A DNA stretch of 9,097 nt from JAEUSI01 sp036782915. GTDB lineage: Bacteria; Bacteroidota; Ignavibacteria; Tepidaquicellales; Tepidaquicellaceae. The notes below the pieces were generated by a model, which searched no databases, was not told where the DNA came from, and worked only from the letters and a program-made list of their open reading frames with translations. Location: assembly GCA_036782915.1 (NCBI GenBank), contig DAIPYE010000137.1, forward strand, positions 1 through 9,097. Reading direction: 5' to 3'. The position numbers and the translations under genes were made by a program. The first letter of the stretch is position 1, and each line of letters begins with the position of its first letter. Shown here in pieces: positions 1 to 6,900 of the stretch.

Positions 1-420
1 TATGGCAGCAAATACTCTTCCCACTCCCGGAGATGTCTCAGCGCCGGCATAGTATCCGCCAGTAAAAGCTCCGGCAACTAATCCTATCCATGAACCGATA
101 TTTACAGAACTTTTTCTATAACCTATTTTGCTGATACTATTTATATTAATATCTGTACCGGATGATGTATTACCTGATGATGCGCTTATCAGACTGTCGT
201 TTATAAAAACAATTTTGTACACCTGATCAATTGTTTTAAGAATGTATTTAATTTTAGGCAATGTTGAATTTGAATCTTTGTTTATCTTAAATTCATTTTT
301 ATATGAAATTGAATAAATGTCTGAATAATATATTTTACTTTTGACTGACTGTGAATAAATTGCTGTACCTGCGAATAATAAAATAATAATTATTGCATAT
401 TTTATATTTAACGTTTTCAT
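1..420 (-). CDS. Small exported glycine-zipper protein, partial (C-terminus outside window)
   Basis: The reading frame starts with ATG at 420 and stays open to the window edge, giving 140 residues with no stop. A weak ribosome site (AGAGG at 426-430 on the minus strand) lies 5 bases before the start. The N-terminus (MKTLNIKYAIIIILLFAGTA, then IYSQS) looks like a signal peptide ending near residue 24. A polar, probably beta-rich stretch follows, with the motif INDSLIS near residues 73-79. From about residue 107 there is a Gly/Ala-rich hydrophobic segment (GSWIGLVAGAFTGGYYAGAE) typical of a glycine zipper. The protein is clearly a paralogue of the gene directly upstream (start 1127): both share MKTL, the SQS cleavage region, IYY, the (S/N)DSLI motif and the glycine segment in the same order. 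The 83-base gap between them, with no evident terminator, suggests co-transcription. I do not recognise a named family. An envelope location is inferred; the function is unknown. Confidence 0.8.
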   Translation of the reverse strand, partial: MKTLNIKYAIIIILLFAGTAIYSQSVKSKIYYSDIYSISYKNEFKINKDSNSTLPKIKYILKTIDQVYKIVFINDSLISASSGNTSSGTDININSISKIGYRKSSVNIGSWIGLVAGAFTGGYYAGAETSPGVGRVFAAI

Positions 421-503
421 TTTAACCTCTTTTTTCTATACTAATCCAAATAATCTGCTAATTCCGAATACCAAAATTGTGTTAAAATTCTCAGTTGCTA
501 GTA

Positions 504-1127
504 TTAATGTTTTCTGTTGTTTTTATTTTTGTCAATCCGGAGAATTCTTTTCAGCTCGCTTTTTTTATCTAAAGAATTTTTTCGCATATAAAAAGTATCA
601 TAAGAATCTATGTTTGCACCAATATTACCCCCTATTATACCTCCGATTATGGCACCGACAGGTATTCCGAAAACAGCTCCAATTGCACCCGGATCAATAT
701 AAAACCATCCTTTTACAGGATTATCTTCTTCTGTTGATTTTCCTAATGCATAACCGATTAATCCTCCGGCTAAAACTCCTGCTGCAATTCCTATAAAGGT
801 TCCTACCAATGAATATGACCCGCTTTTAATACTGACCTGTCTGATTTTATTTATTTCCAGTTTTAAATCAGATTTTTGGTCATAGGAAATATTTATCAAA
901 CTGTCACTTAAAAACCTGATTTTATTTATATCTGCAACGGATACCAAATTCGGGATAAATGTTTTTTGACCGGTTTCCATGCTTGTATTGACCATTATCC
1001 CGTTTTCATAATTAAGTTTAATATCATTCATATAATATATAATTCCGGAGTCAGACTGTGAATAACTTGCAGAACCTGTGAATAAGAATATCAGGATTGC
1101 CAAGCTATTTATAATTAGAGTTTTCAT
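504..1127 (-). CDS. Small exported glycine-zipper protein of unknown function
   Basis: This gene encodes 207 residues. An in-frame ATG at 1190 is possible, but the start at 1127 is preferred because AAAGGAG lies 9 bases before it and a signal peptide begins there (MKTLIINSLAILIFLFTGSA, then SYSQS). Residues 27-100 are polar and contain SDSLI (74-78), followed by INKIRQVSI (92-100). Two glycine-rich hydrophobic segments follow, at about 106-129 and 147-172, both with the G-x3-G spacing of glycine zippers that insert in or pack on membranes. The tail (SYDTFYMRKNSLDKKSELKR and onward) is charged and ends in a Lys/Asn-rich stretch. It is the paralogue of the downstream gene starting at 420. An 11-base direct-repeat element stands 53 bases upstream of the start, and a strong terminator separates it from the nucleotidase-like gene, so the pair probably has its own promoter. 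An inner- or outer-membrane role is inferred. No catalytic motif is visible. Confidence 0.82.
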   Translation of the reverse strand: MKTLIINSLAILIFLFTGSASYSQSDSGIIYYMNDIKLNYENGIMVNTSMETGQKTFIPNLVSVADINKIRFLSDSLINISYDQKSDLKLEINKIRQVSIKSGSYSLVGTFIGIAAGVLAGGLIGYALGKSTEEDNPVKGWFYIDPGAIGAVFGIPVGAIIGGIIGGNIGANIDSYDTFYMRKNSLDKKSELKRILRIDKNKNNRKH

Positions 1128-1136
1128 TTTATATAT

Positions 1137-1143
1137 CTCCTTT
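1137..1143 (-). promoter_or_regulatory. Ribosome binding site AAAGGAG
   Basis: AAAGGAG on the minus strand, 9 bases before the ATG at 1127. It lies downstream of the alternative ATG at 1190, so it decides the start of the glycine-zipper gene. Confidence 0.8.
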
Positions 1144-1180
1144 GCTTTTTCTTTATATAAATTATTTATTCTTACATTTC

Positions 1181-1203
1181 CAATTGTCAAACTATTGTCA
1201 AAA
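1181..1203 (-). promoter_or_regulatory. Tandem 11-base direct repeat, probable OmpR/PhoB-type operator
   Basis: On the minus strand two copies of TTTGACAAT start 11 bases apart (second-base junctions AG and TG), 53 bases upstream of the glycine-zipper start at 1127. Almost the same 23 bases occur at 3369-3391 upstream of the nucleotidase-like gene, with 21 of 23 identical. Direct repeats with an 11-base period are the known layout of PhoB/PhoP/OmpR-family sites. Each half also contains TTGACA, so a sigma-70-like -35 box is possible. The second TTGACA is followed after 18 bases by AATAAT, an acceptable -10. The identity of the regulator is inferred. Confidence 0.5.
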
Positions 1204-1240
1204 GCTTGTAAAAATTTTGTAAAAAAATTGAAATATCAAT

Positions 1241-1275
1241 AAAAAAGATCCCATCCCTTTTACAGAATGAGATCT
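1241..1275 (-). terminator. Intrinsic terminator of the nucleotidase-like gene
   Basis: On the minus strand an 11-base-pair stem (arms 1265-1275 and 1246-1256, AGATCTCATTC with GGATGGGATCT, two G-T wobbles) encloses an 8-base loop and is followed by six Ts at 1241-1246. It begins 48 bases after the stop codon at 1323 and lies before the promoter region of the glycine-zipper gene, so it should insulate the two units. Confidence 0.85.
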
Positions 1276-1322
1276 GATTTATTTTTAATACCAATCAACC
1301 AATAAACCAATGTACCGGTCTG

Positions 1323-3206
1323 TTACTTTGTCAAAATCATTCTTTTTGTCTGAATGAATCCGTCCGTTTCAAGTTTGTAAAAATAAACTCCGCTTGAATA
1401 ATCAGATGCATTCCATTTAACCGAATATGTCCCTGCATCCTGTTTTTCATTAACAAGATTTATCACTTCTTTACCCAGCATATCATAAATTTTCAAAGAA
1501 GTAAATCCGCCCGACGCAAGTTCATAGCTTATGGTCGTTGACGGATTAAAAGGATTTGGATAATTATCTTTCAATTCAAATATAAATTTCAGCTTATCAG
1601 ACTCATTTTCCAATGCAATCTCATCTCCGTTAGCGACTTCCTTTATTCTTCCTTCCGGTGAATAAAATAATATCCTGAGCTTTCTTACATAATCTTTTAA
1701 TCCTGTGTATTCAGCTGTAGGAAGTATGACAATGTTTTCAACTTCCACTCCTCCAAGTGAAGTTAATATTCCAAGCAATCCTTCGTTTACTGTTACTGAA
1801 TATTTTTTTGTCGGATTCAATGGCGCAAAGTTTATTTTTACTGAAGAAAGTATAACTCTTTCGCCAACTGCATTTGCCGGATTAAATTTAAAACTCATTC
1901 CTGAAACCTGCAGGAAAAAGTCATCATCAATTCCTATCATTGACAGTCCGACTTCCAGACCTTTTATAAGTTCGGACCCTCTTATGTCAAATGTAGCAAG
2001 CCTGAAATCAAGACCTGTATTAACATCATATCCGTAACTTACTGTTCTGAAAACATCTGCGCTTGTTATTGCACCGCGATATATTTTTTCAGCGATCAAT
2101 CCGTTTGCAGTAATTCCGATACTGGTATGTGTTTTATCCCGGTATGAATCTGTTATGAGGTTTCCCATCGGTGTGTCTTTTGTTAAACTGTTAGGATCAT
2201 TATCTGCATTCATATCTTTCAAAGCAAAGCCGTCAATTGTTTTAAACACATTCCCAAACTGCGCAGATATTCCTGATTTCAGTTCGTCTATGACTGCCTT
2301 AATTTCCGGAACCGGAGGAACACTTGCATTTACCTGGATCAGTTTGTAATTGTTAAATATAACCTTGCCGTTTTTATATGTAAATTTCAGTTTACCGATA
2401 TTCTGATAATAAGAACCTGCCTGACAAATATATACAGGCTTGTTTTCCGGATTCATAACCACTAACGGTTGATTAAAAACATAATGGTCATGCCCTCCGA
2501 TAATAAAATTAATTCCGGGTACGTTTGCTGCGATCTGTTTATCAATCTCAGATCCCAGATGTGAAAGAAAAACTATAACATTACAGCCCTGACCCTGCAA
2601 TTCCATTACAGTTGCATAAGCGATCTCTGCAACATTTTCGTTTATGACAACAGGAAAAGAATTGCTTAGAGGTGACGGAATTGTCATTCCGAAAATTCCT
2701 ACTTTAACATTTCCGAAATTTTTTATTGTATAAGGATGAATAAAATCAGTTAGCGACGGATATCCTGTCATATCAAGATTTGCAGATATCACTGGAAATG
2801 AACCTCCTTCAAATCCCGCTGTAAGAACGTCATTTAATGTTGAAGGTCCGAGATCAAATTCATGATTCCCGACAGTCAACGCGTCAAATCCGATCATTTT
2901 CATGATCTGTAATTCCGGAACTCCGAAATATGAGTTAAAGAAAAAATCTCCAACAGAAAAATCGCCGGCGTGAAGTGTAAGTACATTTTGGTCAGATTGC
3001 TTTACCATTCCAATAACTGTCGCGGCTTTTGCAATTCCGCCTAAAGTGCCTTCCAGATTGCAATTCTTCGGACCAACTGCATCGAGATGAGAATGACTGT
3101 CATTTGTGTGTAAAATTGTTACTGATGTTCCCTGAGCATTAAGCATATTTGCAGCAGCGAAAATCATCATAAATGTAAAAGTTAAAAAGGTTATCATCTT
3201 ATTCAT
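1323..3206 (-). CDS. Secreted UshA/5'-nucleotidase-family metallophosphatase with type IX sorting domain
   Basis: This gene encodes 627 residues. The start at 3206 is chosen over the ATG at 3227 because GGAGGAGG lies 9 bases before it and the signal peptide (MNKMITFLTFTFMMIFAAAN, then MLNA) begins there; cleavage is probable near residue 24. The metallophosphatase domain covers about residues 27-290 and has all the expected dinuclear metal motifs: HTNDSHSH (D36, H38), GDF (D82), GNHE (N114, H115), SH (H216) and GGHDH (H239, H241). A 5'-nucleotidase C-terminal-type domain spans about 315-515. Residues 546-627 form a type IX secretion sorting domain (NYPNPFNPSTTISYEL near 548-562), so the enzyme should be exported to the surface or medium. 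Family members hydrolyse nucleotides, UDP-sugars or other phosphoesters. Here the usual NGGGIR loop of the C-terminal domain reads ANGLIAEKI, without the Arg, so nucleotidase activity should not be assumed. An 11-base-repeat operator lies 162 bases upstream, and the gene is monocistronic up to the terminator at 1241-1275. Confidence 0.9.
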   Translation of the reverse strand: MNKMITFLTFTFMMIFAAANMLNAQGTSVTILHTNDSHSHLDAVGPKNCNLEGTLGGIAKAATVIGMVKQSDQNVLTLHAGDFSVGDFFFNSYFGVPELQIMKMIGFDALTVGNHEFDLGPSTLNDVLTAGFEGGSFPVISANLDMTGYPSLTDFIHPYTIKNFGNVKVGIFGMTIPSPLSNSFPVVINENVAEIAYATVMELQGQGCNVIVFLSHLGSEIDKQIAANVPGINFIIGGHDHYVFNQPLVVMNPENKPVYICQAGSYYQNIGKLKFTYKNGKVIFNNYKLIQVNASVPPVPEIKAVIDELKSGISAQFGNVFKTIDGFALKDMNADNDPNSLTKDTPMGNLITDSYRDKTHTSIGITANGLIAEKIYRGAITSADVFRTVSYGYDVNTGLDFRLATFDIRGSELIKGLEVGLSMIGIDDDFFLQVSGMSFKFNPANAVGERVILSSVKINFAPLNPTKKYSVTVNEGLLGILTSLGGVEVENIVILPTAEYTGLKDYVRKLRILFYSPEGRIKEVANGDEIALENESDKLKFIFELKDNYPNPFNPSTTISYELASGGFTSLKIYDMLGKEVINLVNEKQDAGTYSVKWNASDYSSGVYFYKLETDGFIQTKRMILTK

Positions 3207-3215
3207 TTTTAATAT

Positions 3216-3223
3216 CCTCCTCC
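3216..3223 (-). promoter_or_regulatory. Strong ribosome binding site GGAGGAGG
   Basis: GGAGGAGG on the minus strand, 9 bases before the ATG at 3206. It overlaps the codons that would follow the ATG at 3227, so that upstream ATG is unlikely to be the true start. Confidence 0.85.
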
Positions 3224-3299
3224 GCATTTGCGGTTCTGTTTAATTTATTTTTAAAAAAATTTGAAATTGCCACCTCTTTATGTTCAGCATTTTAGGAAA

Positions 3300-3330
3300 T
3301 GACAATTTCATTATGTTCTTCCTGACAATT
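3300..3330 (+). repeat. Two TGACAATT half-sites 23 bases apart
   Basis: TGACAATT occurs on the plus strand at 3300-3307 and 3323-3330, a 23-base spacing close to two helical turns. It is the same octamer as in the tandem operator at 3369-3391, but in the opposite orientation. The first copy lies inside a short inverted repeat (AATGA, CAATT, TCATT). This may be an auxiliary regulator site. Confidence 0.35.
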
Positions 3331-3368
3331 AAATTATTTCCATGTAAAACTAAAATTAATTTTTTATT

Positions 3369-3391
3369 CAATTGTCAAAGAATTGTCAAAA
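3369..3391 (-). promoter_or_regulatory. Tandem 11-base direct repeat, probable OmpR/PhoB-type operator
   Basis: On the minus strand two copies of TTTGACAATT start 11 bases apart, upstream of the secreted metallophosphatase. The element matches 1181-1203 at 21 of 23 positions, including the flanking bases. No good -10 box lies at standard distance from either TTGACA, which argues that it is a regulator site and not simply a -35 element. A link to phosphate control is inferred from the layout, the nearby PhoB-type regulator and the phosphoesterase target. Confidence 0.55.
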
Positions 3392-3502
3392 ATGATTTGA
3401 CTTTTTAATGCAGATTAAATTTATGCAGGTATTAACTATGATTACTTAAATTGAGAAGGTGCTGAAATGCCTGAAATGCAGAATGAATTTTTTTTATAAA
3501 TT

Positions 3503-4183
3503 CTATTTTACAAATTTATATCCTGCCGAATGATAAGTCAGGAGATGCTTTGGTTTAGAGGGGTTTGTTTCAATTTTTTTTCTGATCATGAGAATGTAAT
3601 TATCTACTGTCCTTGTTGTCGGGAAGTTTTCATATCCCCAGACCTCATCCAGAAGATCATTTCTGGAAACTATTTTATCTTCCTGCTTAATAAAATATTT
3701 CAGGATTTCATATTCTTTCAAGGACAGATCGATTTTCCTTCCGCCTTTTTTTGCTTCAAGTTTTGCAAAATCAAGATAAACATTGTCAAAAGTATAGTTA
3801 TCAAATTCATTCACTATAACATTTCTTCTTCTGAGAATTGCTTTAATTCTTGCAAGAAGTTCTTTAACACTGAAAGGTTTTGTAACATAATCATCAGCCC
3901 CGAGTTCAAAGCCGATTACTTTATCTGACTCTTCTGCTTTTGCGGACAGCATTATTATAGGAAAGTTATGACCGCTAAGTCTAAGGTCTTTACAAATATC
4001 AAAACCGTTTTTATTGGGAAGCATAATATCAAGTAAAATAAGTCCGGGTTTGATTTTTAAAGCAGTCTGATAACCTTTCTCACCATCAGACTCTGTTAAC
4101 GTTTCATAATTTTCCTTTTTAAGACTGATCTCCAGACCTTTTGAAACTGCAGGGTCATCTTCTATTATTAATATTTTATTCAT
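3503..4183 (-). CDS. PhoB/OmpR-family DNA-binding response regulator
   Basis: This gene encodes 226 residues, full length for the family. The N-terminal receiver domain (about 1-120) has the acidic pocket IIEDD (E8, D9, D10), the phospho-acceptor D52 in LLDIMLP, the switch residue S80 in PIIMLSAKA, and K102 in DDYVTKPFS. The C-terminal winged helix (about 130-226) has LSLKEYEILKYF, the recognition region DEVWGYENFPTTRTVDNYI and the wing GYKFVK, all close to PhoB-type regulators. It should dimerise on phosphorylation and bind direct repeats spaced about 11 bases, the spacing seen at 3369-3391 just downstream. The histidine kinase gene ends 74 bases upstream. That gap is very AT-rich with no terminator, so co-transcription is likely, though a TATAAA-containing stretch there could give a separate promoter. 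No clear Shine-Dalgarno precedes the ATG. Stop is TAG. Confidence 0.93.
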   Translation of the reverse strand: MNKILIIEDDPAVSKGLEISLKKENYETLTESDGEKGYQTALKIKPGLILLDIMLPNKNGFDICKDLRLSGHNFPIIMLSAKAEESDKVIGFELGADDYVTKPFSVKELLARIKAILRRRNVIVNEFDNYTFDNVYLDFAKLEAKKGGRKIDLSLKEYEILKYFIKQEDKIVSRNDLLDEVWGYENFPTTRTVDNYILMIRKKIETNPSKPKHLLTYHSAGYKFVK

Positions 4184-4257
4184 AACTGTTTGCTAAAAAT
4201 TGAAAAAATAATTTTCTATATTTTATAAGTAATTAAAATTAAAATTCAGATTTTTTC

Positions 4258-6721
4258 TTAATTCTGAAAAAACTTTTTAAAATAGAGAATAAAAGTACTT
4301 CCTTCGCCTAAAACACTTTTCACTTCGATTTTGCCTTTATGCGCTTCCATAATATTTTTAACTATGCTGAGACCGATCCCGGCTCCGCCTGTGTGTACTG
4401 AACCTGAATTTTTCAGACGGACATACGGATCAAATATATTTTTCAGTTCCTCTTTTGAAATACCTGTGCCTTTGTCTTCTATGCTGATAATTGCATATTC
4501 ATTTTTTTGGCTGACTGAGATCCTGATGAATTTTTTATATGGAGAAAATTTAACAGCATTGGTCAGCAGATTTATCAGTATTTCTTTAAGTGCGTCTTTG
4601 TCAGCTTCAATGTAAATGTCTTTGCAGGGTAAGTATTCGATCTTGAAATTTTCCATGGCAAACTGATATTCCATAATTTTTAATACCTCTTCGATGCAAT
4701 GATTGAGATCTGTCTTTCCGAAAGAATACTCCTTTATGCCGTTCTCGATCTTTGTAAAATTTAAAACATTATTTATCAGTCTTGTAAGTCTGTCGCTTTC
4801 TCCTTCGATAATATCAAGATATTCTTTTGAGTCAGAGTTATTATGTGAGTTTTGTTCTTTTAAAATTTCCGTAAATATTTTTATTGAAGTCAGCGGTGTT
4901 TTAAGATCATGCGAAACACTGGAAACATAATAAGACATTTTTTTATTCAATTCTTCGAGCCTGGATTTTTCAATCTCTTCAAGCACAAGTTTCCTCTGAA
5001 GTTGCAGTTTTTTATAGGCAAGTGAAATATTAGAGATAAGAATATTCAGGATGTCAATATCTTTCTTTGAATAAAGCTGCTTAGATAATTTATCTCCCAT
5101 TATTATTGCTCCTGCAATATCCTTTGGTTCAGGTATAGAAGTAATAATTAAATTAATATCCTGTTTCTCTAAAACATCAGAAATTGAATTATTAGTAATT
5201 ATTCCGGGTTCAACTTTTCCTTCTTGAACAAATAAATTAATCTGTCCGAAGAGTAACTTTTTAAAAGAGGAAGTTTGGAGAAATTCACGGAGATCTGAAA
5301 AATTTATTTCTGAAAGGATGTTGATCTTTTCATCAGGATCCGAACATGCTATTATAGCAATTTTTTTTGAAGGTATAATATTCCTGATCTCACTTATGGC
5401 AAAATTACTTAAGCCTGCAATTGTATTCTGATCTTTTATACCGACGGAGAAACTGCTTACTGCCTGTTCAAAATCGAAACTTTCCCTGTAAAAAGTTTTA
5501 TCGATGAGATGTCTGATCTTATTCTGCATCGGATTAAAAATAAAAGCAATTAACAGAATAAGAGAAATGGAAACTAAATTACTGTATTCATTCAAAAGAT
5601 CATTTGCGAAAAATGTTATGAGAGTTATTGCCGCAAAATAAATTAATACTGTGATAAAGGTTAAAACAGAGTAGAGAATCCTTCTTTTAACAAAAACATT
5701 TATTTCAAAAACATGATACTTCACAACCGCCATTGTAAAAAATGCCGGGACAAGTATCATAAATGCCAGCATGAATTCTTCCCGGATTATCTCGTTAAAA
5801 CCGAGAATTCTAGGAAGCAGCCATAAAAAAAGGAATGGAAATACACCTCCGGCGAGACCCCAGAAGATCCATTCAATTTTTTTCTTTTCCTGACGATCGT
5901 TAATTCTCAAATAATACATTAACAAATTCAAAGAACCTGAAATCACACAGAACAACAATAAACTCTCTGTGACGACCCAGAGCTTTTCCATAATAAAAAC
6001 CCATTCTGAAGTATTAAATAAAATTGAATTTATCTGAACAAAAATAGAAATGAAGCAATACAGAATTGAGGTAAAATAAAGAAAAGTTGTAAATATTTTT
6101 ATTTTTTTAAATCTGACTCTTGGAAAAACAAATGTAAAATATAAAAAAGCTGCAGATCCCAGAAAATATAATGAAACGTGAGCTGCTCTCACTAAGAAGG
6201 CAATCCAGTCATTTCCCGGATAATACTTTCCCGGAGAGGTCATAGTAGCAGTTGAAAAAAGCAAAAGCACCCAGAATAAAACTTTNNNNNNNNNNTGCTC
6301 TTTCGCCTGATTTTTTAATTACTAAAAAAACTGAAGTTATCCAAAATGACAGACCAACTAAAAAACTTATTATGATAAAGTTTAAATTTCTATAGTATCT
6401 GGTAAGATGAACATGTACAGTGCTTACTTTATTATTTTTTGAAACTATTTCAAGATTCGTATCATCTCCGATAGATTTTCCGTCAAGTATAGTTTCAAGC
6501 TGAAAAATACTTTTTATATTAATACCATTTACGGAAATGATGAGATCACCATTATTATTAAATTCAAATTTTTCAGATAAAATCAGTTTATTGTTAAGGA
6601 ATTTAAAACTGAAAGGGAGGTCGGCTTTTGTCATTAATCTGTTTATTCCGAATAACCCGGTTATCAGAAGAAATACCGATATTACATAGTAAAAATATTT
6701 TCCATACTTTGTTGCATCCAT
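4258..6721 (-). CDS. Membrane sensor histidine kinase with PDZ-like, multi-TM and GAF-like regions (interrupted by assembly gap)
   Basis: This is one gene split by ten Ns. The first part, from ATG at 6721, gives 142 residues: a TM helix (about 10-30), a PDZ-like domain (about 45-110, with GDLIISVNGINI) and a second TM helix (about 112-135) ending KKSGERA. After the gap, 675 residues are open from 6285 to the TAA. They comprise several TM helices and a linker FNPMQNKIRHLIDKTFYRES that commonly follows such membrane domains. A GAF-like region, a coiled-coil linker and a HisKA domain follow, with SSVSHDLKTPLTSIK (phospho-His codon 4909-4911). The ATPase domain has N box EILINLLTNAVKFS, G1 IEDKGTGIS, F box IFDPYVR and G2 GGAGIGLSIVKNI. 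All catalytic boxes are intact. The upstream frame has a stop just before the ATG at 6721, so that is the earliest start. The layout recalls ComP-like sensors; the ligand is unknown. The partner is the response regulator immediately downstream. Confidence 0.88.
6286..6295. other. Assembly gap (10 N) inside the histidine kinase gene
   Basis: Ten Ns separate the codon for Ala142 (ending 6296) from the next in-frame codon (6285-6283). Ten is not a multiple of three, so a literal reading shifts frame. Both flanks continue the same protein (SGERA before, KVLFWV after, as at the junction into the membrane domain of this sensor type). The true gap length is therefore probably a multiple of three and the Ns are a placeholder. 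Confidence 0.9.
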
Positions 6722-6900
6722 GACAGTAAAATTGAATCACTCACCATGTTCAAATATTTTATCAAAATTAAGGCTAACCGTTAGTTTATTCAAGGCTTTA
6801 ATATTTATGTCATATAAGAACTCTGTATTTAATTAAAATTATACTATGATAACGTGGAAATTAATTGATTTAAGAAAGCTTAATTTATAAGTTAGATCAA
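6722..6900. promoter_or_regulatory. Divergent intergenic region between kinase and dinB
   Basis: These 179 bases must hold promoters for both directions. Visible signals are the perfect short palindrome CTAACCGTTAG (6774-6784) and the hexamer AAGGCT repeated at 6770-6775 and 6792-6797, 22 bases apart. On the dinB side TATACT (6840-6845) could be a -10 box, but no good -35 precedes it. No standard SOS box is recognised and neither gene has a clear Shine-Dalgarno. Confidence 0.4.

Larger units (their letters stand above)
3207..3502. other. Intergenic leader between response regulator and nucleotidase-like gene
   Basis: These 296 AT-rich bases hold the ribosome site of the nucleotidase-like gene, the tandem operator at 3369-3391 and two opposite-strand copies of TGACAATT (3300-3307 and 3323-3330). 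They also hold a perfect tandem 9-base repeat CTGAAATGC (3462-3479). I see no convincing hairpin terminator after the response regulator and no RNA gene or ORF. The distance from operator to start (162 bases) implies a long 5' leader or a second promoter closer to the gene. Confidence 0.6.

Noticed and set aside
479..796. Plus-strand 105-residue ORF at the left end
   Set aside because: It is antisense to the glycine-zipper gene, low-complexity, and lacks any start signal.
1181..1203. Reading the TTGACA motifs simply as two overlapping sigma-70 -35 boxes
   Set aside because: Possible at this site, but at 3369-3391 no -10 lies at a proper distance, and the identity of the full 23 bases at two places fits a regulator site better. 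Not fully excluded.
1705..2349. Plus-strand ORFs of 110 and 64 residues within the nucleotidase-like gene
   Set aside because: They lie antisense to a well-supported gene with family motifs, have no ribosome site and encode no recognisable domain.
3530..3928. Plus-strand 132-residue ORF opposite the response regulator
   Set aside because: It is a shadow of a complete receiver/winged-helix gene; its Phe/Ile/Cys-rich composition is typical of antisense reading in AT-rich DNA.
4258..6270. Separate kinase gene starting with GTG at 6270
   Set aside because: The frame is open upstream to the N gap, and the residues there (KVLFW) continue the membrane domain; no ribosome site precedes the GTG.
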